Shown here one piece after another: positions 28,702-37,040 of a stretch of 64,000 bases of DNA. The notes under the pieces were generated by a model. It was not told where the DNA came from. It made no database searches and saw only the letters and a list, made by a program, of their open reading frames with translations. Source of the stretch: Terasakiispira papahanaumokuakeensis (GTDB lineage Bacteria; Pseudomonadota; Gammaproteobacteria; Pseudomonadales; Halomonadaceae). The stretch spans positions 1,525,108 through 1,589,107 of the forward strand of contig NZ_MDTQ01000001.1 in NCBI RefSeq assembly GCF_001709345.1. The letters run 5' to 3'. The first letter of the stretch is position 1. Each line of letters starts with the position of its first letter. Position numbers and translations under genes: made by a program.

Positions 28702-30984
28702 ATGGCGGCTCAGCATACACGCCTAGCATTGCGTGGAATGCACTGTGCTAGTTGTGTTCAAAGTGTCGAAAAAGCGCTTTCCAGCGTTCAGGGTGTTGAA
28801 GATTATACCGTTAACTTGCCTGATCGTAGCGCCGACATAGAAGGTACTGCGGATGCTGAATCTCTAGTTCATGCCATTGAAGCGGCTGGGTATGAAGCGA
28901 CCCCTATGGACGAAGATTATGGTGAAGCCGAGCGAGAGGCCGATGAAGCCCAAGCATTAAAAAGAGCTTGGATTAAAACTTCTGGGGCCTTGTTAGTGGG
29001 TGTCCTGCTGATGGGGGGCATGCTACTGGGATTGCTCCCCGAGCTTGAAAGCCACTCGGGGCAACTTTTTTGGGGCGTCATCTCAATGGTGACGCTGTTG
29101 GTGATGTGGGGAACGGGAGGCCATTTCTTTTCGGGGGCCTGGAAAGCACTTCGCCACCACCACGCCAGTATGGATACGTTGATCGCCTTAGGGACGGGAA
29201 CCGCTTGGCTTTATTCAACATTGCTTGTGATCTGGCCTGATCTGGCTCCTGTTGGCAATCGTCATGTTTATTTTGAAGCTGCCGTTTTTGTTATTGGGCT
29301 GGTTAACTTGGGGCAAGCGCTAGAGGCCAGGGCTCGGGGGCAGGCGTCAAGGGCCATAAAAGCATTGATGGCCTTACAGCCTGATACCGCTATGTTGATA
29401 AAAGACGATGGCGAAACCGTTGAAATGCGTTTGGCGTCTATTCAGCGTGGCGATAAATTACGCGTTCGTCCTGGTGAGCGTATCCCTGTCGATGGTGTGA
29501 TTGCCGAGGGTGAAACATGGGTTGATGAATCCATGTTGACCGGTGAGCCTGACCCTATCCATAAAGTTAAACGAGATGAGCTGAGCGCCGGGACTATTAA
29601 CCAGTCTGGCAGTATTATTTTACGTGCACGTAAAGTTGGAGGCGATACGGCTTTAGCGGGCATTATTCAGCAAGTTCGCCAGGCTCAAAATGCAAAACCA
29701 TCGATTGGGCGTTTGGCTGATCGGGTCAGTGCTGTTTTTGTGCCAAGTGTGATGATCATCGCTATCGTGACGGGATGGTTGTGGTGGCATTGGGGGCCTG
29801 AGCCCAAGAGCGCCTATATGTTGGTCACTGCCATGACCGTGCTCGTAATTGCCTGTCCTTGTGCACTGGGGTTGGCGACGCCCATGTCATTGATGGTGGG
29901 TGTCGGTAAAGCTGCAGAGCAAGGCATCATTATTCGGCGGGGAGAAGCGCTACAAACTGCTGCAAGCCTTGATACGATTGTGTTGGATAAAACGGGCACT
30001 ATCACTGAAGGCATGCCGACAGTGAACCACATTGAATGTCTGGGAGCTGAATGGGACGCCGATACATTATTGGGCATTGTGGCGGCCCTGGAACAAGGAT
30101 CAGAACACTCATTAGCAAAAGCCGTCATACAAGCGGCTCAGACAAAACATATCGTATTGCCTGATGCCGAAGTACCCACGATTGTTCCGGGTCAAGGGCT
30201 TTTAGGTCGTGCAAGCAGCCATCATTGGGCGATTGGCAATAATGGCTTAATGAAAGCCCAGCAAGTTGACATGCCAGAAACGGTTGAGAAGACAATGACG
30301 TCAATGGCGAGCGAGGGAATGACGGTGGTGATGGTGGCCTGTGACCGTCAATTAGTTGGGTTGATGGGCATCGCTGATCCAATTAAGGCTGATAGTGCTG
30401 CAGCGATTTCACGGCTTCAGTCGATGGGTCTGAATGTGGTAATGCTGACAGGAGATAATAGGCGAACCGCAGAGGCTGTTGCTAAAAGTGTCGGCATTCA
30501 ACAGGTCTTGGCGGAAGTTATGCCGGATGAAAAAGGTGGCCAAATTCGTGAGCTCCAAGCGCAAGGACACCGTGTCGGCATGGTCGGAGATGGCATTAAT
30601 GATGCCCCTGCTTTAGCCGGAGCCGAAGTGGGGTTCGCGATTGGGACCGGGACCGATGTCGCAATCGAAAGTGCGGATATGACCTTAATGCGAGGCTCAT
30701 TGCACGGAGTGCCTGATGCCATTACGGTCGCCAAGGCTACACTAAGAAATATTTATCAAAATTTAGCCGGCGCTTTCATTTATAACGCTTTGGGGATTCC
30801 GCTTGCGGCGGGGATCTTATTTCCTGTTACTGGGTGGTTGCTTAATCCTGCTTTTGCCGGTGCCGCAATGGCAATGAGTTCTGTCACCGTTGTCACCAAT
30901 GCTAATCGTCTCAGGTTACTTTCATTCCCTCGTCATGCACGCCCTGATACTGAGATGGATATCACACAAAGCGAACATTCCTAA
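28702..30984 (+). CDS. copA: Cu(I)-exporting P1B-type ATPase CopA
   Basis: A 760-residue copper pump. An N-terminal HMA domain has GMHCASC (Cys15/Cys18). Eight transmembrane helices follow. The transport site CPC is at about 385-387 in VIACPCALGLATP, with YN in IYNALGIPLAAG and MxxSS in AMSSVTVVTNANRL, the Cu(I) signature. Phosphorylation Asp429 is in DKTGT, the TGE loop is LTGEPDP, and the hinge is MVGDGINDAPAL. The nucleotide-site HP motif reads SEHS (His469-Ser470) instead of SEHP. Only one HMA domain is present, complemented by the free CopZ. The ribosome-binding site is GGGGAGG. Confidence 0.95.
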   Translation: MAAQHTRLALRGMHCASCVQSVEKALSSVQGVEDYTVNLPDRSADIEGTADAESLVHAIEAAGYEATPMDEDYGEAEREADEAQALKRAWIKTSGALLVGVLLMGGMLLGLLPELESHSGQLFWGVISMVTLLVMWGTGGHFFSGAWKALRHHHASMDTLIALGTGTAWLYSTLLVIWPDLAPVGNRHVYFEAAVFVIGLVNLGQALEARARGQASRAIKALMALQPDTAMLIKDDGETVEMRLASIQRGDKLRVRPGERIPVDGVIAEGETWVDESMLTGEPDPIHKVKRDELSAGTINQSGSIILRARKVGGDTALAGIIQQVRQAQNAKPSIGRLADRVSAVFVPSVMIIAIVTGWLWWHWGPEPKSAYMLVTAMTVLVIACPCALGLATPMSLMVGVGKAAEQGIIIRRGEALQTAASLDTIVLDKTGTITEGMPTVNHIECLGAEWDADTLLGIVAALEQGSEHSLAKAVIQAAQTKHIVLPDAEVPTIVPGQGLLGRASSHHWAIGNNGLMKAQQVDMPETVEKTMTSMASEGMTVVMVACDRQLVGLMGIADPIKADSAAAISRLQSMGLNVVMLTGDNRRTAEAVAKSVGIQQVLAEVMPDEKGGQIRELQAQGHRVGMVGDGINDAPALAGAEVGFAIGTGTDVAIESADMTLMRGSLHGVPDAITVAKATLRNIYQNLAGAFIYNALGIPLAAGILFPVTGWLLNPAFAGAAMAMSSVTVVTNANRLRLLSFPRHARPDTEMDITQSEHS

Positions 30985-31015
30985 GCATAAGGTGTCGGGC
31001 ATAGACGCTAATGTA

Positions 31016-31099
31016 TGAATGGATCAATTGTATGAATCGATCAATTGGATGAATGGATCAATTGGATGAATGGATCAATTGGATGAATGGATCAACCTT
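31016..31099. repeat. 17-bp tandem repeat after copA, about 5 copies
   Basis: Unit tgaatggatcaattgga: 31016-31032, 31033-31049, 31050-31066, 31067-31083 and a partial copy at 31084-31099. The third and fourth copies are identical. The array lies 31 bp after the copA stop and directly before the ribosome-binding site of a possible 27-residue membrane peptide. The core gatcaattg is partly self-complementary. Confidence 0.9.
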
Positions 31100-31110
31100 G
31101 GGAGTTCACT

Positions 31111-31194
31111 ATGAATGTCGGCTGGGTCGATTTAGGTGCTATCGTCATGATTGTGACCATTGTGTGGTGGTTCTGGGGAGGGCGGAAATCGTAA
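31111..31194 (+). CDS. Possible 27-residue single-pass membrane peptide downstream of copA
   Basis: ATG at 31111 follows GGGAG (31100-31104) by six bases, and the frame is MNVGWVDLGAIVMIVTIVWW, then FWGGRKS and a stop. It has a short N-terminal segment, one hydrophobic helix of about 17 residues, an aromatic WWFW edge and a basic end, so a cytoplasmic C-terminus is expected. It resembles the membrane anchors found at the start of some membrane-bound cupredoxins, but no cupredoxin domain follows. It could be a small accessory subunit of CopA (as KdpF is for KdpB) or a remnant. No regulator or second gene lies in the 82 bp to the next ORF. Confidence 0.45.
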   Translation: MNVGWVDLGAIVMIVTIVWWFWGGRKS

Positions 31195-31276
31195 AGCTCA
31201 GGAATGGGTCATCATTGATCTAAAACTCATCTATACTGATGATTGACTGTCATGAGTTTAGCTGGAGCTTTCCTGA

Positions 31277-32692
31277 GTGAGTCATATCACGCCCAGCCCC
31301 TCACAAATAAAGTCTCTACTGATTGCTTTAGTGGTGACATTGATCTTGGGCGTTGTTTTTCATCTGGTGATCCAGGTTGAAAGGCAACGCCTTGAGCAGC
31401 TATTACGCCTACAGGTGAACCAAGAAACGGCGGCACTTTTATCTTCGCTGGAAGCTGAACTTAACGCGAATATCTTTTTGGCCTCTGGCTTGGCGGCTCA
31501 TGTTGAGGCCCTCCAGCATATTGAACAGGATACGATTCCTAATACATTGGCAGTACTTTATCGGTTAGGACGCCATGTGAGGAATCTGGAGGTGGCGCCG
31601 AACAATCGGGTCGATTATGTCTATCCCTCGGCGGGTAATGAAAAGGTGATCGGGGTGTATTACCCCGATACCCCCTCTCAGTGGCCTTCCGTTAAACGGG
31701 CTATTGATGAGCGTCGGACGTTAGTCACTGGACCCCTGGAGTTGCAGCAGGGTGGACAGGGGATCATCAGTCGTACGCCTGTATTTTTAGATGATAAACA
31801 CTATTGGGGCATGTTGAGCTTGGTGCTCGATAGTGATGATTTATTTTCAGCGGTAGGGTTGAATCCAGAAGTAGAAGGTATCCGCTATACCTTAAGGAAT
31901 ATTTCTTCAGGCTCTGGTCAGCGTGTGATCATGGGTCATCCCCAGCTTTTTGAAGAAGACTCTATCCGTTTGATACTCAACCTTCCTGGCACTCGATGGG
32001 AGCTGGCCGCTGTTCCGGTTTCGGGGTGGTCATCAGCGTCTAGCCATTTGCGTATTATGCTGTGGGTGAACTGGGCTTTGGCTGGACTGATCGGGTTTGG
32101 GGTATGGCGCTACATGCGATACAGGGATATTTCTGAGCTTAAGTTGAAACACTTAGCTGAAACTGATGCGTTAACGGAGCTATATAACCGCAGAGCTTTT
32201 GTCCAGGTTGCTGATCAGCTGGCCCGACAATTCCCTTCATCTCATTGGTCAATGTTATTGATCGACATCGATCATTTTAAACATGTCAATGACACCTATG
32301 GCCATCAAGTTGGAGATCAGGCTTTGCAGTCATTGGCATTGAAATTAAAGGCTGAGTTGACAGAAAAAGGCTGTGTCGCGCGTTTTGGTGGTGAAGAGTT
32401 TGCGGTGCTGTTACCTCATCAATCTTTAGCGGAAGCTGAGCAGTTGGCTAGCCAGTTATTGGCGTGCATTCGAAATATGGCCATTGCAATCCAGTCGGAT
32501 GATATTTCACTGTTGAGACTGACCATCAGTATTGGTATTGCTTCTGGCAAGATCGAGTGGGTCGGTTTGGATCATTTGATTAAGGCTGCGGATGATGCAC
32601 TTTATCGGGCCAAAGATGCGGGGCGAGACCGTTATGCCTGTGAGGTGGCGCTCTCGAAGGCGCCTGAAGGGCCTAGCACGATCGTTGGTTAA
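31277..32692 (+). CDS. Membrane diguanylate cyclase with CHASE sensor
   Basis: 471 residues. TM1 is about 12-31, then a periplasmic CHASE domain (about 50-215; LEVAPNNRVDYVYP and GPLELQQGGQGIISRTPVF are typical), TM2 about 258-277, and a GGDEF domain. The active-site motif GGEEF is intact at about 371-375, with DIDHFKHVNDTYGH before it. The RxxD inhibitory site normally five residues before the motif is absent, so product inhibition by c-di-GMP may be lacking. GTG 31277 has GGAG nine bases upstream. The ligand of the CHASE domain is unknown. It ends four bases before the convergent smrB stop. Confidence 0.88.
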   Translation: MSHITPSPSQIKSLLIALVVTLILGVVFHLVIQVERQRLEQLLRLQVNQETAALLSSLEAELNANIFLASGLAAHVEALQHIEQDTIPNTLAVLYRLGRHVRNLEVAPNNRVDYVYPSAGNEKVIGVYYPDTPSQWPSVKRAIDERRTLVTGPLELQQGGQGIISRTPVFLDDKHYWGMLSLVLDSDDLFSAVGLNPEVEGIRYTLRNISSGSGQRVIMGHPQLFEEDSIRLILNLPGTRWELAAVPVSGWSSASSHLRIMLWVNWALAGLIGFGVWRYMRYRDISELKLKHLAETDALTELYNRRAFVQVADQLARQFPSSHWSMLLIDIDHFKHVNDTYGHQVGDQALQSLALKLKAELTEKGCVARFGGEEFAVLLPHQSLAEAEQLASQLLACIRNMAIAIQSDDISLLRLTISIGIASGKIEWVGLDHLIKAADDALYRAKDAGRDRYACEVALSKAPEGPSTIVG

Positions 32693-32695
32693 TCA

Positions 32696-33259
32696 CTAAT
32701 CAAGCAGTCTATCGCCTTTTTTCAAGAGCACGTAAACCGCACCGGTATCGCCATCGGCAGGTGTCGCGGAGGTGAAGGCCAGGACTTCAGGCATTTGTCT
32801 CAGCCACGCATTGACATGAGCTTTGAGTACTGGGTAGCGAGCCTCATCGCTCCAAGATTTACCATGTACGACTAGGAGACAACGAAAGCGCTGGTTGTGG
32901 GCATCTTGTACGAAGCTTGCGAGCTCATGACGTGCTTTTTCAATGCTGTAGCCGTGTAAATCAAGGCCTTCCTCCCAAGGAATTTGACCTTTTTTCAGCT
33001 GTTGGCGCGTTTTCCAAGGCAGGTCTGGAATCGCGTAATCGAGCACCTGAGAAGGGGTGACCGGGGGAATATACCCTTCGCTTAACGCATTTTGTATTTG
33101 TTGCTCATCAACCGCTATGGCTGCTTTGCGGCGAGCGGCTGCATTGGTTAGAGATTTTTTAGGCTGATCTAAATCTGCTCTATCATGCGTTATCGGGCGC
33201 ACATTGCCCATGAGCTGGCGAAACAGGGCCATGTCATCTGGCGGCTGTCGTTGGCTCAT
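32696..33259 (-). CDS. smrB: Smr-domain endonuclease, ribosome rescue factor SmrB
   Basis: 187 residues. The N-terminal segment MALFRQLMGNVRPI matches the SmrB/YfcN N-hook that contacts ribosomes. The C-terminal Smr domain has LDLHGYSIEKARHEL and a VVHGKS loop in place of HGxG. SmrB cleaves mRNA between collided ribosomes. As in E. coli, the gene is divergent from prmB, which supports the assignment over other Smr proteins. An AAGGGG site precedes the ATG. Confidence 0.85.
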   Translation of the reverse strand: MSQRQPPDDMALFRQLMGNVRPITHDRADLDQPKKSLTNAAARRKAAIAVDEQQIQNALSEGYIPPVTPSQVLDYAIPDLPWKTRQQLKKGQIPWEEGLDLHGYSIEKARHELASFVQDAHNQRFRCLLVVHGKSWSDEARYPVLKAHVNAWLRQMPEVLAFTSATPADGDTGAVYVLLKKGDRLLD

Positions 33260-33577
33260 GTTGATAATCCCCTTATGGCTATTGGATGGCGCGGTGGAAG
33301 AAGGTGGTCGTCATTATAAGAAAAAAACGCCATTTGGGCAGGCGCATTTGTACCTTGATTGTAGGAAGGCTATCCATTGCGATGTGTTTAATCGCTAAGG
33401 CTTGTCACCTCCGGCTTCGGTTTGATTGGTGTCTTTGAGCTGCCTAGTCTATTCATAAGCGTCTCGGTGCTGTTTAGGGTGTCGGCAGGTGCAGTGAAGC
33501 AGTGGCTGGGGTAAACTTTAGGGCGGTTAAGATTAAGTTCTCACGTTTCATTCATACTCAAGGCTGGGTTATCTAAT
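33260..33577. other. Divergent intergenic region smrB-prmB
   Basis: 318 bp containing promoters for smrB and prmB. There is an A-rich run at 33320-33328, and no hairpin or operator I can defend. A 64-residue frame on the plus strand here (33204-33398) overlaps smrB and looks like a shadow. Confidence 0.45.
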
Positions 33578-34519
33578 ATGAGCCAATCGCTGACGGCTGT
33601 TGCACAAGAACTTCATTCAGTCCGAGACTATATTCGCTGGGCTTTGACGCGTTTCAATCGGCATCAGCTGTTTTATGGCCATGGTACTGATAATGCCTGG
33701 GATGAAGCGGTTCAACTTGTCTTAGGCGCTTTGCATCTGCCCTGGGATACAGACCATTCGATCTTGGATGCGCGCCTGGTTCAAAGTGAGCGTGAAACGG
33801 TATTGAATATGATTGAACGCCGTTGCTCTGAGCGAGTGCCGTTACCCTATTTGTTGGGTGAGGCGTGGTTTGCGGGGATGCTATTTAAGGTCGATCCGCG
33901 AGTGTTGATCCCTCGCTCACCGATTGGCGAGTTAATTCAGCACGCTTTCCAACCTTGGATCGGTGAAGAAAATACGCCTGAGCGTTTACTTGATATGTGT
34001 ACGGGGAGTGGATGTATTGGAATTGCTTGCGCTCAGGCGTTTCCAACGGCCGAGATTGTCTTGTCTGACCTCTCAGCTGATGCACTTGATGTGGCCCAAG
34101 AGAATATCCAGTTGCACCACATGGAAGACCGGGTAACAACGGTGCAGTCTGATTTGTTTGAACATATCGAAGGTCGCTTCGATATGATTGTCTCCAATCC
34201 CCCTTATGTTGATATCCATGATCTAAGCTTAATGCCCGAAGAATTTTGCCAAGAGCCTGAGCTTGCATTGGCAGCAGGGGATGATGGGTTAGATTTGGTT
34301 CGTCTGATTTTAAGAGATGCTCGCCAATACCTGACTGATGATGGCCTGTTAATCGTTGAGGTAGGCAACAGTGATCACCATTTGGAACATCTATACCCGG
34401 AAGTCTCTTTTTTATGGCTAGAGTTTTCAGAAGGGGGCCATGGTGTCTTTTTATTAACGGCAGCTCAGCTTGACGCCCATCAGACCTTGTTTAATGAACG
34501 TGCCTTGCGCACGGCATAA
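33578..34519 (+). CDS. prmB: Ribosomal protein uL3 (L3) N5-glutamine methyltransferase
   Basis: A 313-residue SAM-dependent methyltransferase of the HemK/PrmB family. An N-terminal helical domain (about 1-100) is followed by the Rossmann core with [16 protein letters not shown] (SAM loop) and the catalytic NPPY in [10 protein letters not shown]. The N-terminal wording ([28 protein letters not shown]) is that of PrmB, not PrmC. It methylates a glutamine of L3 during 50S assembly. Its neighbours, divergent smrB and downstream aroC, match E. coli. Confidence 0.93.
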   Translation: MSQSLTAVAQELHSVRDYIRWALTRFNRHQLFYGHGTDNAWDEAVQLVLGALHLPWDTDHSILDARLVQSERETVLNMIERRCSERVPLPYLLGEAWFAGMLFKVDPRVLIPRSPIGELIQHAFQPWIGEENTPERLLDMCTGSGCIGIACAQAFPTAEIVLSDLSADALDVAQENIQLHHMEDRVTTVQSDLFEHIEGRFDMIVSNPPYVDIHDLSLMPEEFCQEPELALAAGDDGLDLVRLILRDARQYLTDDGLLIVEVGNSDHHLEHLYPEVSFLWLEFSEGGHGVFLLTAAQLDAHQTLFNERALRTA

Positions 34520-34634
34520 CTCATGATGTTCACAAAGTAGAAGTACGCAAGGTAGAAGTGATCAGCATATCTGCTGTAAGAATAATGTAGGGGGTGAAGC
34601 ATCTCCCCTTAATGCTGGCTGGAGCCAAAAAGTT

Positions 34635-35726
34635 ATGTCAGGAAATACCCTGGGGAAATTGTTCACTGTAACGACATTTGGAGAAAGTCACGGGCTGGCG
34701 TTGGGCGCTATCGTCGATGGTTGTCCTCCTGGACTTGAGTTGACTGAAGACGACCTGCAACGAGATTTGGATCGTCGAAAACCAGGAACGAGCCAACATA
34801 CGACTCAACGGCGCGAAGCCGATCAGGTCAAGATTTTATCAGGCGTTTTTGAAGGGCGGACAACTGGGACCCCGATTGGATTACTGATTGAAAACACTGA
34901 TCAACGCTCTAAAGATTACGGCAAAATTAAAGATCAGTTTCGACCGGCTCATGCGGATTACACTTACCAACAGAAATACGGTGTACGAGATTATCGCGGT
35001 GGCGGTCGAAGCTCTGCCCGTGAAACAGCCATGCGAGTGGCTGCGGGTGCGATTGCTAAAAAGTATCTGCGTGAAGTACACGGTGTTGAAATTAGGGGCT
35101 ACCTTTCACAGCTGGGCCCGATTAAAGCTGAACGGATAGAGTGGGATATTGTTGAGCAGAACCCTTTCTTTTGCCCTGATCCTGATAAAGTTGCCGAGAT
35201 GGAAGATTACATGCAGGCTCTGCGCAAGGAAGGGAACTCCATTGGCGCTCGCATTAATGTTGTCGCTTCTCAAGTGCCTGTGGGGCTAGGTGAGCCTGTT
35301 TTTGACCGCCTGGATGCAGATATCGCGCATGCGATGATGTCGATTAATGCGGTTAAAGGGGTAGAAATCGGTGCGGGCTTTGACTCGGTTACACAAAAAG
35401 GAACCGAGCACCGAGATGAAATGACACCATCAGGCTTTCTATCGAATCAAGCCGGAGGTATTTTAGGGGGAATTTCAACCGGGCAGGATCTGTTGGTCAG
35501 CATGGCGTTGAAACCGACTTCTAGTTTACGTCTACCGGGGCAGGGTATTGATGTACACGGGGAATCATGTGAGGTGATTACAACGGGGCGACATGATCCT
35601 TGTGTTGGCATTCGAGCCACGCCTATCGCAGAAGCTATGCTGGCTATCGTGTTGATGGACCATTTATTGAGACACCGAGGCCAGAATGCAGGTGTTGAAT
35701 CTTTGACACCGGTATTACCAGGCTAG
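34635..35726 (+). CDS. aroC: Chorismate synthase
   Basis: A 363-residue FMN-dependent enzyme that converts EPSP to chorismate, the last step of the shikimate pathway. Signatures: [18 protein letters not shown], the central [19 protein letters not shown] with Ser-Ser and Arg residues at the active site, and late [16 protein letters not shown]. Length is normal. The ribosome-binding site is GGAG, about 11 bp upstream. The 115 bp to prmB contain a near-duplicate of a 15-bp unit (34535-34565). Confidence 0.97.
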   Translation: MSGNTLGKLFTVTTFGESHGLALGAIVDGCPPGLELTEDDLQRDLDRRKPGTSQHTTQRREADQVKILSGVFEGRTTGTPIGLLIENTDQRSKDYGKIKDQFRPAHADYTYQQKYGVRDYRGGGRSSARETAMRVAAGAIAKKYLREVHGVEIRGYLSQLGPIKAERIEWDIVEQNPFFCPDPDKVAEMEDYMQALRKEGNSIGARINVVASQVPVGLGEPVFDRLDADIAHAMMSINAVKGVEIGAGFDSVTQKGTEHRDEMTPSGFLSNQAGGILGGISTGQDLLVSMALKPTSSLRLPGQGIDVHGESCEVITTGRHDPCVGIRATPIAEAMLAIVLMDHLLRHRGQNAGVESLTPVLPG

Positions 35727-35936
35727 CGGTCTATTTCATGGCTTGAGGCTTGGTTATTACAGCCTTGACAGTCACAATCATTGTTATGCCATGCTTGTTC
35801 GTTGGGATGATCAACGCTTTAAGCATGGCATTTTCGTATTTGGCATTTTGTATCTTGATCTTTTAAGGGCTTGCCATTAGCTTGTGTTAGGCTTAGAGTT
35901 TCTAATATTGCAGCGCAGCAAGACATGGAGTCCTCT

Positions 35937-36191
35937 ATGAAAGTCAATATTGAGTTTGACATGACGCCGGAAGAATTTCGTAAGGCAATGGGATTGCCGG
36001 ATGTAGAAGGCTTCCAAGATGAGCTGATGCAAAAGATTCGTCAACAGATGGAAGCGGGGGTCGAAGGCTATGATCCACTTTCGCTATTCAAACCTTTTAT
36101 CACCCAAGGGTTTGACTCTCTGTCAAACTACCAGAAGTTGATGATGCAAGTGATGGCCAACTATGGTCAGCATTCCAGTTCAGATCTCTGA
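35937..36191 (+). CDS. DUF6489-like small protein of the PHA cluster
   Basis: 84 residues starting MKVNIEFDMTPEEFRKAMGL, which resembles the DUF6489 group (MKVxIEIDxTPEEARxFLGLPDV). It then has an amphipathic helical body, QDELMQKIRQQMEAG, and a hydrophobic C-terminal half, KPFITQGFDSLSNYQKLMMQ. ATG 35937 with GGAG six bases upstream is preferred over the longer frame from 35871. The position upstream of the phasin and PHA synthase genes suggests a PHA granule-associated or regulatory role, but no function is established. Confidence 0.7.
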   Translation: MKVNIEFDMTPEEFRKAMGLPDVEGFQDELMQKIRQQMEAGVEGYDPLSLFKPFITQGFDSLSNYQKLMMQVMANYGQHSSSDL

Positions 36192-36539
36192 CTGAGCGAT
36201 TTCACGTGATCTTGGTCAGTAATGAAATGGATTTCTTCGTAGATGAGCTAGAAAAATTTTCAAACTCGTCTACGCTTAGGGTGTTGTTGCAGTGCAGCAC
36301 GAGCTGTACCGTGGCACTGTCAGGTTATCGAACAAGGTCAATAACGGTCACTTCGTAAGTATCATTCGTAGGTGTTGATGACACGATTGACTTACTAATG
36401 AACCTATATTTTCACTGTTGATAACCCGCGCAGTGGACTGATGATGCCATAAACGGGGTAGTGATAGACGCAATTAAGCGCTGAATCTGCCCAAATGTCT
36501 TGAGTCCTTTTGACGGTAAACACGAGTAAGGAGACTGTC
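36192..36539. other. Gene-free region upstream of the phasin gene
   Basis: 348 bp. It contains a 10-bp inverted repeat with one G-T pair, CGTAGATGAG (36238-36247) and CTCGTCTACG (36265-36274), around an AT-rich loop. The loop is A/T-rich, but no T run follows the stem, so it is not a clear terminator. The phasin ribosome-binding site AAGGAG is at 36528-36533. The rest shows no ORF and probably holds the phaP promoter. Confidence 0.5.
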
Positions 36540-36962
36540 ATGCAAGAGAAAGTGATGAACGCCTTTGCAGAGCAAACGAAAAATCTATACGCCCCGCTGC
36601 GCAAGATGAACGCACTGCTGGTTGAAAATATGGAGAAAATGACAGAATTTCAGCTGGATGCGCTGAAGTCTTACAGTCAAGCAGGTATCAACCAGATTAA
36701 ACAGGCCAATGAAGTGCGTGATACGGAATCCATGCGTGATTTCAGCACCTCACAAGCTGAGTTGATGAGCTCTATCAGCAAAAAGCTGCTTGAAGATGCG
36801 AAAACAATGGCTGATATGAGCATGGAATTTAAATCAGAAGTTGAAAAACTCATGGAAGAAAGCCGTTCTCAGGTTTTTGCAGCGAAAGCAGCAGAAGAAA
36901 AAGCAGCGGCGCGTTCAACAAGCTCCAGCAATAAGTCTTCCAGCAATACTGCAAAAGCATAA
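36540..36962 (+). CDS. phaP: Phasin (PHA granule-associated protein)
   Basis: 140 residues, almost entirely helical, with the phasin pattern of an amphipathic coiled coil (QTKNLYAPLRKMNALLVEN, then FQLDALKSYSQAGINQIKQA) and an Ala/Ser/Lys-rich disordered tail (residues about 118-140). Phasins coat PHA granules and control their size. ATG 36540 is used with AAGGAG six bases upstream. It is followed by a strong short hairpin before phaC, so phasin can be made in excess of the synthase. Confidence 0.88.
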   Translation: MQEKVMNAFAEQTKNLYAPLRKMNALLVENMEKMTEFQLDALKSYSQAGINQIKQANEVRDTESMRDFSTSQAELMSSISKKLLEDAKTMADMSMEFKSEVEKLMEESRSQVFAAKAAEEKAAARSTSSSNKSSSNTAKA

Positions 36963-36995
36963 TGTGCTTCCTCGCTGGTAAAGTTTATTGAATTA

Positions 36996-37017
36996 CGGGG
37001 CCCAAGGGCCCCGTTTT
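36996..37017 (+). terminator. Hairpin terminator/attenuator between phaP and phaC
   Basis: CGGGGCCC (36996-37003) pairs with GGGCCCCG (37006-37013). The 2-nt apparent loop means the top pair opens in practice. A T run of only four follows (37014-37017). It sits 33 bp after the phaP stop and 24 bp before the phaC start, so partial read-through is plausible. Confidence 0.75.
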
Positions 37018-37040
37018 GTTGCGTTGACGGAGAGGTGGCA

